Below are positions 27,340-36,674 of a stretch of 64,000 nucleotides of DNA, in pieces. The number at the start of each line of letters is the position of its first letter. Position 1 is the first letter of the stretch. The DNA lies in the NCBI GenBank assembly GCA_029007985.1, contig JAQXIW010000043.1, forward strand, positions 18,484-82,483, given 5' to 3'. The translations under genes and the position numbers were made by a program. The notes below the pieces were generated by a model. It worked only from the letters and a program-made list of their open reading frames with translations, was not told the DNA's origin and made no database searches. This stretch comes from Oscillospiraceae bacterium. Its GTDB lineage: Bacteria; Bacillota; Clostridia; Oscillospirales; Ruminococcaceae.

Positions 27340-28359
27340 ATGGCTTTTAATAAAAGTATAGGCATTGACCTCGGCACAGCAAACACTCTCGTCTTTATGA
27401 AAGGACAGGGCGTAATTATGCGCGAGCCGAGCGTTGTTGCGGTAGATACAAAAAACGACACTGTAAAATTTGTGGGAACGGAGGCAAAGGAAGTTATCGG
27501 TAAAACTCCGGGCTCCATCACCGTAGTAAGACCGCTTAAAGACGGCGTTATCGCCGACTTTGACGTCACGGCGGCAATGCTGAGAATTTTCATCAAAAGA
27601 GCCTGCGGCTCATCGCTTCTTTTCAAACCGACGGTAATTATTTGCATACCGTCAGGCGTCACAGAGGTTGAGAGAAGAGCCGTCCGCGACGCCGCCACAA
27701 ACGCCGGCGCAGGCAATGTTATGATTATCGAAGAGCCTATGGCTGCCGCAATCGGCGCCGGTCTGCCTGTAAACGAGCCGTCCGGCTCAATGGTCGTAGA
27801 CATCGGCGGCGGCACATCCGATGTAGCCGTTATCTCTCTCAACGGCATAGTTGCGTCGAGAAATGTCAGAACCGGCGGCGACGAATTCGACCAAGACATA
27901 ATCGCATACATCAAGAGAAAATTCAATCTTCTCATCGGTGAGAGAACGGCCGAAAACATCAAAATTCAGGTGGGTACGGCATATAAGCTGGAAGAAGATT
28001 TGACGATAGAGGTAAAGGGCAGAAACCTTATTAACGGTCTGCCGAAAAATGCGGTCATCACATCCGAAGATGTCAGAGAAGCTCTGCGCGAAAGCCTTGA
28101 TAAAATCGTTGAGGCAATAAAAGAGACCTTGGAAAAAACTCCGCCGGAGCTTGCCGCGGACATTATCGACAGGGGTATCACCCTCACGGGCGGCGGCGCA
28201 CTTCTGCGCGGAATGGATAAGCTTGTCAGCGCGGAGACCGGCATAGACGTCCACATTGCCGAATCACCGCTCGACTGCGTTGCAAACGGCACAGGCTACG
28301 TAATTGACCACATGGATATTCTCAAAGACGTACTTGAGGAAAACAATAAAACACTTTAA
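27340..28359 (+). CDS. mreB: Rod-shape protein MreB
   Basis: Actin-like ATPase that guides lateral wall synthesis. It has 339 residues with phosphate-1 IGIDLGTANTLVF, phosphate-2 VVDIGGGTSDVAVIS, adenosine motif TLTGGGALLRGMD, and the MreB-type NVRTGGDEFDQDI. It has AAAGGAG before the ATG. Followed by a hairpin with a T-run, then mreC and mreD. It could be an Mbl/MreBH paralogue, but linkage to mreCD favours MreB. Confidence 0.95.
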   Translation: MAFNKSIGIDLGTANTLVFMKGQGVIMREPSVVAVDTKNDTVKFVGTEAKEVIGKTPGSITVVRPLKDGVIADFDVTAAMLRIFIKRACGSSLLFKPTVIICIPSGVTEVERRAVRDAATNAGAGNVMIIEEPMAAAIGAGLPVNEPSGSMVVDIGGGTSDVAVISLNGIVASRNVRTGGDEFDQDIIAYIKRKFNLLIGERTAENIKIQVGTAYKLEEDLTIEVKGRNLINGLPKNAVITSEDVREALRESLDKIVEAIKETLEKTPPELAADIIDRGITLTGGGALLRGMDKLVSAETGIDVHIAESPLDCVANGTGYVIDHMDILKDVLEENNKTL

Positions 28360-28372
28360 GTTCTATGTATTT

Positions 28373-28406
28373 TTGCAAGCTCGTCACAGAGCTTGCAATT
28401 TTGTTT
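28373..28406 (+). terminator. Terminator-like hairpin between mreB and mreC
   Basis: A perfect 10-bp stem, TTGCAAGCTC at 28373-28382 against 28389-28398, with a 6-base loop, then TTTTGTTTG. It probably lowers read-through into mreCD. Confidence 0.75.
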
Positions 28407-28423
28407 GAAAAAGGAGATTAAAT

Positions 28424-29251
28424 TTGAATTTTCCTAAAAAAGCCGCAAGGGCGTTGATTGTTCTTTTGCTGCTGCTCGCCGGGGCGATGGCGTATCTCGC
28501 GTCCACAGGGCAAATTATTTCGGCAGTTCAAAACGCGGTTGTCACCGTTACAAAGCCGGTGATGAAACTGAGCGCCGGCATTTCAAACGCCGTTTCGGGT
28601 ATTTACGACCGCACGGTCAACATCGACGACATAATGGCGAAAAACGAAGAGATGAAAGAAGAAATCGCCCGGCTGAGAAAGAAGCTTTCCGACTACAACA
28701 AAATTCGGGCGGAAAATAAAGAATACAAAAAAATCCTCGGAATTGAGGATAAAATATCCGAATACGACATTTCAACCGCCCGGGTTATAGGCAGAGACGG
28801 AATGTCGTCCTTTTGGTCGTTTACCGTCGACAGGGGCAGCCGGGACGGAATAGAGATTAACGATGTTGTATTTTCCGCCGAGGGCGTAATCGGCGTAGTG
28901 ACGGATACCGGCACGAATTTTGCCAAGGTCTCAACAATCGCTTCCCCGGCCGTAAGCGTAGGCTGCTTTGTCGGCGACGAAAGGGATATAGCAATTCTGT
29001 CGGGCGACTATGCAGTAGGTACTGAGCCTCGCTGTATTGCCCAATATCTGCCTAAGGGGACAAAGGTCAAAGAGGGGGATATCGTCACAACATCGGGCTT
29101 CGGCTCGGTATTTCCGCCGGATTTAACGGTCGGTACGGTTGAGAGCGTTGATATCGACTCATCGGGCAACTATATGGTGGCAAGCGTTAAGCCATGCGCC
29201 GATGTGGCAAATTCAAAAATTGTTTTTATAATTTCAAATTACAATAATTGA
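28424..29251 (+). CDS. mreC: Rod-shape protein MreC (TTG start)
   Basis: A 275-residue periplasmic scaffold protein of the elongation machinery. One N-terminal helix (ALIVLLLLLAGAMAYLAS), a coiled coil (residues about 66-100, ending NKIRAENKEYKKILGI), then the beta-sandwich with TARVIGRDG and FTVDRGSRDGIEINDVV. The start is TTG at 28424, chosen because AAAGGAG lies eight bases upstream and no ATG fits. The protein is otherwise of normal size. Confidence 0.92.
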   Translation: MNFPKKAARALIVLLLLLAGAMAYLASTGQIISAVQNAVVTVTKPVMKLSAGISNAVSGIYDRTVNIDDIMAKNEEMKEEIARLRKKLSDYNKIRAENKEYKKILGIEDKISEYDISTARVIGRDGMSSFWSFTVDRGSRDGIEINDVVFSAEGVIGVVTDTGTNFAKVSTIASPAVSVGCFVGDERDIAILSGDYAVGTEPRCIAQYLPKGTKVKEGDIVTTSGFGSVFPPDLTVGTVESVDIDSSGNYMVASVKPCADVANSKIVFIISNYNN

Positions 29252-29255
29252 TAAC

Positions 29256-29795
29256 ATGTACAACAAAAAAGAACTTCGGAAACTGTTTTCAAAATATCGG
29301 CTTTATTCGGCTATTGTCGTTATTTTGTACATACTCGGCGCAACCCCGGGCTTTTTGCAATTTTTCGGCATCAAGCCCTGTCTTATTGTGCCTTTTTGCA
29401 TTGCTTTGGCGCTTTGCGAAGAAGATTTTTTGACGATGGGAATATATGCTCTGGGCGGTTTGCTGGTGGATGTGTCCGCCGGCAGAATATCCGGATTTTT
29501 CACTATTCCGCTGCTGGTATTGTGTATCGCCTGTATGCTCGGCGTGAAATTCGTGTTTACGGCGGATTCAAAGAGCGCCTTTGCGTTCTCTTTTGCGGCT
29601 ATGTTTATTTTGAGAAACATAGATTTTATTTTCAACTATCTTTTGTTCGGCTACGGCGGGCTGACCGGGTTTTATATAAGACAGGTCATAATCCACAGCC
29701 GGTACAGCGCTCTTTTCGGCATACCGTTTTATTTCCTTGTGAATAAAATCATGGACTACCGTCCGCTTAAAATCGACGCGAGGTGGAAGGCATGA
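29256..29795 (+). CDS. mreD: Rod-shape protein MreD
   Basis: A 179-residue membrane protein with about five hydrophobic helices, including the conserved acidic turn GLLVDVSAGRISGF and a C-terminal FGIPFYFLVNKIM. Sequence conservation in MreD is low, so position between mreC and the PBP2 gene carries much of the call. Its stop overlaps the PBP2 start (ATGA). Confidence 0.85.
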   Translation: MYNKKELRKLFSKYRLYSAIVVILYILGATPGFLQFFGIKPCLIVPFCIALALCEEDFLTMGIYALGGLLVDVSAGRISGFFTIPLLVLCIACMLGVKFVFTADSKSAFAFSFAAMFILRNIDFIFNYLLFGYGGLTGFYIRQVIIHSRYSALFGIPFYFLVNKIMDYRPLKIDARWKA

Positions 29796-31834
29796 AAAAG
29801 ACGCTTTACGAAAGATTGAATATACTCATCGCCCTGTCGTCTTTGCTTATATGCGTTTTTGTACTTCGCTTGATAAAATATCAGATTGTGGACGGCGAAA
29901 AATATTATAATTCATCCGGTGCCGGCACCAGAATAAATCAAACCGTTTATGCGTCGAGAGGCGACATCACCGATACAAACGGCAATATAATAGCCACATC
30001 GTCGGTTGTCTACAACATAACCGTCAATAAGGCGTATATGCCGGAGGGCGAATTAAACGACAGAATTATCCGGGCGGTGAAAATCCTGACAGAAAAAGGC
30101 GAGACTCTCAACGATATTTTGCCTCTGTCTTACGAACAGCCGTACAAATTCTATACGGACAAGGAGACAGAGTTGTCGAGACTGAGAAAAACGCTTTCCG
30201 TCGCCGAATATGCCACCGAAGAAGACATAATGTATCATTTGATAAAAAGATATTCTCTCGAGGACATACGGCCGGAGTATCAAAGGATTCTCGCCGGTAT
30301 AAGATACACCATGGAGAGAGAGGGGTATTCCTCCTCCTATCCCTTTGATTTGGCAAAGGATGTTTCGGTGGAAACCGCGACGCAATTCAGCGAAATATCC
30401 CGCGATTTAGTCGGCATTGAAGTCACTACCACGAGCAAACGAGTTTACCCGGACGGCACGCTGATTCCGCACATACTCGGCTCGGTCGGGCCTATTTATG
30501 CGGAAGAATACGAAACATTAAAAAATCAGGGCTACGGCCTCAATGATATTTTGGGAAAATCCGGCCTTGAAAAAGCCTACGAAAGTTATTTGCGCGGCAA
30601 AGACGGCACTTTGCAGATAGAAAAAAACATTTACGGCGAAATAACCGATGTTTTTACACTCGAAGAGCCGCAGCCGGGCAACACAGTATCTCTGACCGTA
30701 GATTCGGAATTTCAGTCGGTCTGCAACGATATTTTGAAATCTCAGGTCGATATGCTGCACACCAGGTCTGCCGGCTGGGGCAAGGAGACAGAAGGCGCGT
30801 CAATGGTTGTAATTGATGTAAAGACCGGCGGAATACTCGCTGTCTGTAATTACCCGTCATACGATTTGAATCTGTATTCCTCAAACTACAACGAATACGC
30901 CCAAGACAAATTGACACCGCTTTTCAACAGAGCCTTTCAGGGCCTTTACAGACCGGGCTCGGTGTTTAAGCTGTCTGTCGCCGCTGCGGCGCTGAGCAGC
31001 GGATTGATAGATGAAAACTACACCTACACCTGCCACGGCGTATACACCTACTATTCCACACGGGAGTGGGGCGGAGCTCTGCCGGGGTGCGCAAACGGCA
31101 CCGCCCACGGCACATTAAATGTCAGGGGCGCAATTCAGGTGTCCTGCAACTGCTTCTTCTACGATTTAGCAAGAAGGCTCGGCATAGACGCGGTGAATGA
31201 ATCCGCACAGACTCTCGGTCTCGGCGTATACACCGGTCTTGAGGTCGCAGAGCAGGAGGGCAGGCTGTCAAGCCCGGCTCTGTCGGAGTTATACGGTAAC
31301 GAATGGTACCCGGGCAACGTCATTCAGGCCGGTATAGGCCAGCTTGACACGGCTGTCACAACGGTTCAGCTCGCCACATACGGCGGCACAATAGCAAACA
31401 GGGGCAAAAGGCTGGCAACCCATATTGTAAAATCAATTTGCTCCTATGACGGCAAAGAGACAATATACGAAACTCCCGTGGAAGTCCTTTCCGAAATGGA
31501 CAATACAAACGGCACATTTGAGATTATCGAAAAGGGTATGATACAGGCGTCCACCGAAGGAAACGCTAAAATCTATCTTTCCGAATTGCCTTACACCGTG
31601 GCTTCAAAGACGGGTACGGCTCAGGTCTCCGGGGATTTGTACAACAATACGATTGTGGCCTATGGCCCTGTGGAAAACCCGGAAATCGCTGTTGCAATAA
31701 TTGCCGAAAAAGGCGGCAACGGCTACAACTTGGCGTACGGCGTGCGGGAGGTGTTTAAGGCCTATTACGACCTGAAAAACAGCCGTACCGACGAAAATTA
31801 TGTGCCGACATATACCGTGCCGGAATTTGAGTGA
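29792..31834 (+). CDS. mrdA: Penicillin-binding protein 2 (elongation transpeptidase)
   Basis: A 680-residue class B PBP that cross-links peptidoglycan during elongation. It has a short cytoplasmic start, a membrane anchor (NILIALSSLLICVFVLRLI) and a dimerization domain (RGDITDTNGNIIA). The transpeptidase domain holds the nucleophile serine in RPGSVFKLSVAA (S-x-x-K), SCN in QVSCNCFFYDLA and KTGTAQVSG. I start at ATG 29792, overlapping mreD by ATGA; a GTG at 29783 is possible. Closes the mreBCD-PBP2 group. Confidence 0.94.
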   Translation: MKKTLYERLNILIALSSLLICVFVLRLIKYQIVDGEKYYNSSGAGTRINQTVYASRGDITDTNGNIIATSSVVYNITVNKAYMPEGELNDRIIRAVKILTEKGETLNDILPLSYEQPYKFYTDKETELSRLRKTLSVAEYATEEDIMYHLIKRYSLEDIRPEYQRILAGIRYTMEREGYSSSYPFDLAKDVSVETATQFSEISRDLVGIEVTTTSKRVYPDGTLIPHILGSVGPIYAEEYETLKNQGYGLNDILGKSGLEKAYESYLRGKDGTLQIEKNIYGEITDVFTLEEPQPGNTVSLTVDSEFQSVCNDILKSQVDMLHTRSAGWGKETEGASMVVIDVKTGGILAVCNYPSYDLNLYSSNYNEYAQDKLTPLFNRAFQGLYRPGSVFKLSVAAAALSSGLIDENYTYTCHGVYTYYSTREWGGALPGCANGTAHGTLNVRGAIQVSCNCFFYDLARRLGIDAVNESAQTLGLGVYTGLEVAEQEGRLSSPALSELYGNEWYPGNVIQAGIGQLDTAVTTVQLATYGGTIANRGKRLATHIVKSICSYDGKETIYETPVEVLSEMDNTNGTFEIIEKGMIQASTEGNAKIYLSELPYTVASKTGTAQVSGDLYNNTIVAYGPVENPEIAVAIIAEKGGNGYNLAYGVREVFKAYYDLKNSRTDENYVPTYTVPEFE

Positions 31835-31873
31835 AGTGTAAGACAATAAGAAAATTCCAAGCGAAATAAAGTA

Positions 31874-31902
31874 TTGAAAAATTGAAATGAAATTGATATA
31901 AT
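31874..31902 (+). promoter_or_regulatory. Promoter of the minD-like gene
   Basis: TTGAAA and a perfect TATAAT are 17 bases apart, 38 bases before the ATG. Confidence 0.7.
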
Positions 31903-31940
31903 TATATATGTTGTATTATGCTTGAATTTTTGGGGGAGTT

Positions 31941-32669
31941 ATGGCGCAAAAAGTGATGATAGCTTCCGGAAAAGGCGGCACGGGTAAAAGCACGGCGGCA
32001 TCCTATATTTCGCTGGAGCTTGCCTTTGCGGGCAAAAAAGTGCTGTTGGTTGAGCTTGACGCCGGTATGCGCAGCATAGATGTGATATGCGGTGTTACCG
32101 GTGAGGCGGTTTTTGATTTGAGCGATGTATTGACCGGTAAATGTCCGGTGCAAAAAGCAGCGGTCAAGAGCCCGTACAGTGAGAATTTATCCGTCATCAC
32201 AGCCCCTTATAAAGCCGATATGACAGGATTTGACAATTATAAATCTCTTGTTGCGTCCGCAGACAGCGATTTTGATTTTATCGTTACGGACACTCGGGCC
32301 GGATTGGGCGTGCCGTTTCGTACGGCGTGTGCGGTTTCGGATATCGGAATAATAGTTGTAACTCCCGATGTTATCAGCGTCAGGGACGGCAGACTGGTCT
32401 CAGACGAAATGTTTGACACCGGTATATCCGACATAAGATTGATAATTAACAAATTTTCACCGGAGACATTCAAGTATTCCGGGCTGGATGATTTCGACAG
32501 AATCATCGACGATGTATGCGCTCGCTTGCTCGGGGTAATTCCTATGTCGGCTAAAATTGCTGCATCCGCAATCGGCGGTGTGCAGCTCGGCGCAAACGAC
32601 AAAGAGAAAATAATATTTAAGGCAATAGCGGATAGGTTATTAGGTAGAGAAATACAGATTCTGGTATAA
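31941..32669 (+). CDS. minD: MinD-like deviant Walker A ATPase
   Basis: A 242-residue ParA/MinD-type ATPase: deviant Walker [16 protein letters not shown], Walker A' [13 protein letters not shown], and switch II TDTRAG where MinD proteins have D-x-P-A-G. The C-terminus ([14 protein letters not shown]) could form the membrane-binding helix typical of MinD. No minC, minE or divIVA is in the window. MinD in Firmicutes places the division septum; location after mreBCD fits a cell-shape or division role, but another MinD-family member cannot be excluded. Confidence 0.75.
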   Translation: MAQKVMIASGKGGTGKSTAASYISLELAFAGKKVLLVELDAGMRSIDVICGVTGEAVFDLSDVLTGKCPVQKAAVKSPYSENLSVITAPYKADMTGFDNYKSLVASADSDFDFIVTDTRAGLGVPFRTACAVSDIGIIVVTPDVISVRDGRLVSDEMFDTGISDIRLIINKFSPETFKYSGLDDFDRIIDDVCARLLGVIPMSAKIAASAIGGVQLGANDKEKIIFKAIADRLLGREIQILV

Positions 32670-32682
32670 ATCGGAGGACAAT

Positions 32683-33093
32683 ATGAACATAGCTCTAATA
32701 GCACATGACAAAAAGAAAGAACTGATGGTTCAGTTTTGTATTGCGTACAGCGGTATACTTTCAAAACATACTCTGCTTGCAACGGGTATAACAGGCAAAA
32801 TGGTTGCCGAGGCTACCGGTTTGAATGTTCATCGTTTTCTCGGCGGCTCACAGGGCGGCGACCAACAGATAGCGGCCCGACTTCAGTACAATGAAATCGA
32901 CATGCTCTTGTTTTTCAGAGATCCGCTGACCGCCAAGTCCAGCGAGCCGAACGACAAAAATCTGCTCAGACTTTGCGATGAAAACAACATACCTGTCGCT
33001 ACAAACATTGCGACTGCCGAGGTCCTCATTCACGGTCTTGAAAGAGGCGACCTCGATTGGAGAAACATCGTAAACCCTAAAAATATGAGATAA
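32683..33093 (+). CDS. mgsA: Methylglyoxal synthase
   Basis: Converts dihydroxyacetone phosphate to methylglyoxal and phosphate, a bypass of lower glycolysis when phosphate is short. It has 136 residues with [12 protein letters not shown] (catalytic region), [11 protein letters not shown], the phosphate-binding [11 protein letters not shown], and FFRDPL with the catalytic Asp. It lies 13 bases after the minD-like gene, with GGAGG between, and is followed by a terminator. Confidence 0.95.
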   Translation: MNIALIAHDKKKELMVQFCIAYSGILSKHTLLATGITGKMVAEATGLNVHRFLGGSQGGDQQIAARLQYNEIDMLLFFRDPLTAKSSEPNDKNLLRLCDENNIPVATNIATAEVLIHGLERGDLDWRNIVNPKNMR

Positions 33094-33095
33094 AC

Positions 33096-33123
33096 AACAG
33101 GCTCTGCAAAGGGCCTGTTTTAT
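33096..33123 (+). terminator. Terminator of mgsA
   Basis: AACAGGC at 33096-33102 pairs with GCCTGTT at 33113-33119, then a short T-run. Confidence 0.7.
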
Positions 33124-33153
33124 GCTTTACCGGCGGCAAAAAGGGTATTTTTA

Positions 33154-33182
33154 TTGACTGAAAAAAAGTATTGTGATAAAAT
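33154..33182 (+). promoter_or_regulatory. Promoter of hisS-aspS
   Basis: TTGACT and TAAAAT are 17 bases apart, about 48 bases before the hisS ATG. No T-box is seen in this short leader. Confidence 0.7.
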
Positions 33183-33229
33183 TATTAGAAATATCATATA
33201 TTGTATTTTTATTATCCGGGAGAATTTAT

Positions 33230-34492
33230 ATGGCACAGAAAGTAACGGCTCCAAAGGGTACAAAAGATGTTTCCCCGTATGAGAGCTATAAATGGAATTG
33301 GCTTGAAAATAAACTTTGCGGTATTGTCGGTCAGTACGGATTCAAAGAAATCAGAGTCCCTACATTTGAGCACACCGAGCTTTTCCTTCGCGGTGTAGGC
33401 GATACAACCGATATCGTAAACAAGGAAATGTATACATTCAACGACAAGGGCGGCAGAAGCATCACTCTTCGTCCGGAGGGTACATCTCCTACCGTTCGCT
33501 CGGTTTTGGAAAACGGTATTCTCAACGAGGGTACCCCTCTTAAAGCCTACTATATTTTGAGCTGTTTCAGATATGAAAAGCCACAGGCGGGCAGACTTCG
33601 CGAATTTCACCAGATAGGCATAGAGCTATTCGGCTCACAGGATTACACAGCCGACGCGGAGGTAATCTCAACAGGCGCAAAAATTCTCAACGATTTGGGC
33701 ATCGGTGACAAGGTTAAACTCAACATTAACTCAATAGGCTGTCCGAAATGCCGTCCTGCATATCACGCAAAGCTCAAAGCTTATTTTGCGGACTACAAAG
33801 ACGAACTCTGTGAGGACTGCAAGTCAAGACTTGAAAAGAATCCTCTCAGAATCCTCGACTGCAAAAACGAGAGATGCTCAAAAATCGCACGGGGAGCCCC
33901 GGTCGGTCTCGATAATCTCTGCGACGAATGTGCAGACCACTTTGAAGGCCTTAAAAAGACTCTTACCGCAATGGGCTTAGACTATTCTATAAACACTAAA
34001 ATCGTACGCGGTCTCGATTATTACACAAAATCGGTTTTTGAATTTGTGTATGACGGCATAGGCTCACAGGGTACGGTTTGCGGCGGCGGCCGCTATGACG
34101 GCCTGTTTGAAGAGCTTGGCGGCAACCATGTACCTGCGGTCGGTTTCGGCATGGGTATCGAGAGACTGCTGCTCACACTTGAAGCTGAAGGTAAAGTACA
34201 GGCAGAGGATCCAAAGCCCGACATATTCTTTGCCAACATCGGCGAGGACGCAAAGATTTTTGCGTTCACACAAGCCGAAAAGGCAAGATATGAGGGCTTG
34301 AGAGCGCAGTCTGACCTCATGAACAGAAGTCTCAATGCGCAGATGAAATACGCCAACAAAATCGGCGCAAAATACACGATTGTAATCGGCGATTCCGAAA
34401 TGGACTCAAAGAAAGCCGATGCAAAGAACATGGCGACAGGTGAAAAAATCGCCGTCGACCTTACAAAACCGATTAAAGAACAACTTATATAA
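33230..34492 (+). CDS. hisS: Histidyl-tRNA synthetase
   Basis: A 420-residue class II synthetase that charges tRNA-His. Motif 1 is near the start (KGTKDVSPYE), motif 2 is FRYEKPQAGRLREFHQIGIE, and the histidine-specific motifs GLDYYTKSVFEF and GGGRYDGL are present, with motif 3 around GFGMGIERLLL. The C-terminal anticodon-binding domain follows. The start is ATG 33230; an extension to 33173 has no ribosome site. A four-cysteine stretch in the insertion domain (CEDCKSR and CDECADH) could bind zinc. Followed 15 bases later by aspS. Confidence 0.95.
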   Translation: MAQKVTAPKGTKDVSPYESYKWNWLENKLCGIVGQYGFKEIRVPTFEHTELFLRGVGDTTDIVNKEMYTFNDKGGRSITLRPEGTSPTVRSVLENGILNEGTPLKAYYILSCFRYEKPQAGRLREFHQIGIELFGSQDYTADAEVISTGAKILNDLGIGDKVKLNINSIGCPKCRPAYHAKLKAYFADYKDELCEDCKSRLEKNPLRILDCKNERCSKIARGAPVGLDNLCDECADHFEGLKKTLTAMGLDYSINTKIVRGLDYYTKSVFEFVYDGIGSQGTVCGGGRYDGLFEELGGNHVPAVGFGMGIERLLLTLEAEGKVQAEDPKPDIFFANIGEDAKIFAFTQAEKARYEGLRAQSDLMNRSLNAQMKYANKIGAKYTIVIGDSEMDSKKADAKNMATGEKIAVDLTKPIKEQLI

Positions 34493-34507
34493 ACAGAGGT
34501 AGAAAAT

Positions 34508-36289
34508 ATGGAAACTATGGGAACAATGCGCAGAACTCACTATTCTGTGGAAGTTACTCCTGAACTTATCGGACAAGAAGTTATCGTTGCCGGTCACATT
34601 GCTAAAAACCGTGACCTCGGCGCCGTTGTCTTCTGTGATGTCAGAGACACACAGGGCATTATTCAGATAAATTTCAACGACGAATGCCCGAGAGATGTTT
34701 TTGAAAAGGCAAAATCGCTCAGAAGCGAATATGTCGTTATGGCAAAGGGCGTTGTAGCCCGCAGAGAGAGCGTAAACAAGGATATTCCAACAGGCGAGAT
34801 TGAAATTCTCGTAAAAGAGCTCAAGGTTTTGTCGGAGGCCGAAACAACACCGTTTGAAATCAAAGACGGCGTCAATGTAAACGACGAGCTCAAACTCAAA
34901 TACCGTTATCTCGATTTGAGAAGACCTCAGGTACACGACGGTCTGATTTTCAGACACAAGGTCGTTAAAATCGTCAGAGACTATTATGACGCACACAATT
35001 TCATTGAAATTGAGACGCCGATTCTCTGTAAATCCACACCGGAAGGCGCCCGTGACTATGTTGTGCCGAGCCGTGTACAGCCTAATAAATTCTACGCTCT
35101 GCCTCAGTCGCCTCAGCTTTATAAACAGCTGCTGATGCTTTCGGGTTATGACAGATATTTCCAGATTGCCCGCTGTTTCAGAGATGAAGACCTGCGCGCA
35201 GACAGACAGCCTGAATTTACACAGATAGACTTGGAAATGGCTTATGTTTCACAGGACGATATTATGACAATCAACGAAGGCCTTATGAAAAAGGTATTCA
35301 AAGAGGTCATGAATGTCGATATCCGGACTCCTTTCCCGAGAATGACATGGAAAGACGCGATGAACAATTACGGCTCGGACAAACCGGACACGAGATTCGA
35401 TATGAAGCTCTGTGACATCTCGGAGTGCGTAAAGAATACCGAATTTTCCGTATTCAAAAACGCAATCGACCGGGGCGGCTCTGTCAGATGTATCGTAGCG
35501 AAGAACCTTGCCGATAAGCTCACAAGAAAAGAAATTGACAAGCTGACAGATGTTGTAAAGACTTACGGCGCAAAAGGCCTTGCATACACAAGAATAACAG
35601 CTGAAAACACAACATCAAGCTATGAAAAATTCCTTACGGAAGAAGAAATTGCCGCAGTCAGAGCAAAATGCGGCGCCGAAACAAACGATGTAATTCTCGT
35701 TGTCGCTTCCGAAAAGAACAAGGTTGTATGGGCTGCGCTCGGCGCTCTCCGTCTGCATATTGCTAAGAAATTCGGTCTTTACGACGCAGATCGGTATAAC
35801 TTCCTTTGGGTTACGGAATTCCCGCTCTTTGACTGGTCGGAGGAAGAAAACAGATATGTTGCCGAACACCACCCGTTCACAATGCCAATGGAGGAAGACC
35901 TGGACAAAGTCGAATCCGACCCGGGCGTATGTCGTGCTCAGGCCTACGATATGGTACTTAACGGCATAGAGCTGGGCGGCGGCTCAATCAGAATTTCTAA
36001 CCCTGAAATCCAGAAGAAGATGTTCAAAGTTCTCGGATTCACCGAAGAGAGAATGACAAATAACTTCGGCTTCCTGATTGACGCTTACAAATACGGCGCA
36101 CCGCCACACGGCGGCATGGCTTACGGCCTGGACAGACTGATAATGCTTATGGCTAAAAAGGATTCTATCCGCGATGTCATCGCATTCCCTAAGGTACAAA
36201 CGGCTTCCGAGCTTATGACAGGCTGCCCGTCATACATTGAGCAGACACAGCTCGACGAGCTCTATCTTGACTTAATCGAAAAAAAGTAA
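34508..36289 (+). CDS. aspS: Aspartyl-tRNA synthetase (bacterial type)
   Basis: A 593-residue class II enzyme that charges tRNA-Asp. It has an N-terminal OB fold (about 20-110, VAGHIAKNRDLG), motif 2 FRDEDLRADRQPEFTQIDLE, the bacterial GAD insertion (about residues 285-420), and motif 3 GMAYGLDRLIMLM. The size and the insertion mark the bacterial form. Second gene after hisS, a common clostridial pair. Confidence 0.96.
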   Translation: METMGTMRRTHYSVEVTPELIGQEVIVAGHIAKNRDLGAVVFCDVRDTQGIIQINFNDECPRDVFEKAKSLRSEYVVMAKGVVARRESVNKDIPTGEIEILVKELKVLSEAETTPFEIKDGVNVNDELKLKYRYLDLRRPQVHDGLIFRHKVVKIVRDYYDAHNFIEIETPILCKSTPEGARDYVVPSRVQPNKFYALPQSPQLYKQLLMLSGYDRYFQIARCFRDEDLRADRQPEFTQIDLEMAYVSQDDIMTINEGLMKKVFKEVMNVDIRTPFPRMTWKDAMNNYGSDKPDTRFDMKLCDISECVKNTEFSVFKNAIDRGGSVRCIVAKNLADKLTRKEIDKLTDVVKTYGAKGLAYTRITAENTTSSYEKFLTEEEIAAVRAKCGAETNDVILVVASEKNKVVWAALGALRLHIAKKFGLYDADRYNFLWVTEFPLFDWSEEENRYVAEHHPFTMPMEEDLDKVESDPGVCRAQAYDMVLNGIELGGGSIRISNPEIQKKMFKVLGFTEERMTNNFGFLIDAYKYGAPPHGGMAYGLDRLIMLMAKKDSIRDVIAFPKVQTASELMTGCPSYIEQTQLDELYLDLIEKK

Positions 36290-36338
36290 TATACTGATTT
36301 AGTAAACATTTTATTTAAGTTTGAACGGAGTGAATTAA

Positions 36339-36488
36339 ATGAATATGTCAATACTCTGCGCTCTCTGTGAAAGCGCCCAGGTAACTCTCAATCACCCTAA
36401 TGACAATATTATCGGCTATCTCGGTTTTGCTTTGGTGGTCGTAATGCTTATTCAGGATAAAGTCAGAAAGAATAAAGCAAAAAAATAA
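36339..36488 (+). CDS. 49-residue single-helix membrane peptide, unknown
   Basis: A short frame from ATG 36339, with ACGGAG nine bases upstream, to TAA 36486-36488. It starts MNMSILCALCESAQVTL, then has one helix (IIGYLGFALVVVMLI) and a strongly basic end (QDKVRKNKAKK), so a C-terminus in the cytoplasm is likely. Two Cys in CALCE lie near the start. It follows aspS by 49 bases and ends before a terminator, so it is probably co-transcribed with hisS-aspS. I do not recognise it. Confidence 0.65.
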   Translation: MNMSILCALCESAQVTLNHPNDNIIGYLGFALVVVMLIQDKVRKNKAKK

Positions 36489-36521
36489 TTTTGTTTTGAC
36501 GGATTAGATATTACCGATATT

Positions 36522-36562
36522 GTCCCTGTTTTATGTTTTCGCATAAAACAGGGACTTTTTAT
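36522..36562 (+). terminator. Terminator of hisS-aspS and the small peptide gene
   Basis: A 14-bp perfect stem, 36522-36535 against 36542-36555, with a 6-base loop and TTTTT. Confidence 0.93.
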
Positions 36563-36615
36563 TGCCGCATATATGTGATAATATACAATACTATTGAAAA
36601 AATATTAGATTACTA

Positions 36616-36644
36616 TTGAATTTTTGAAAAAAAGAGAGTATAAT
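36616..36644 (+). promoter_or_regulatory. Promoter of the M14 carboxypeptidase gene
   Basis: TTGAAT and a perfect TATAAT are 17 bases apart, 30 bases before the ATG. Confidence 0.75.
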
Positions 36645-36674
36645 CATACACAAATATAAAAGAAGGAGAACGAA

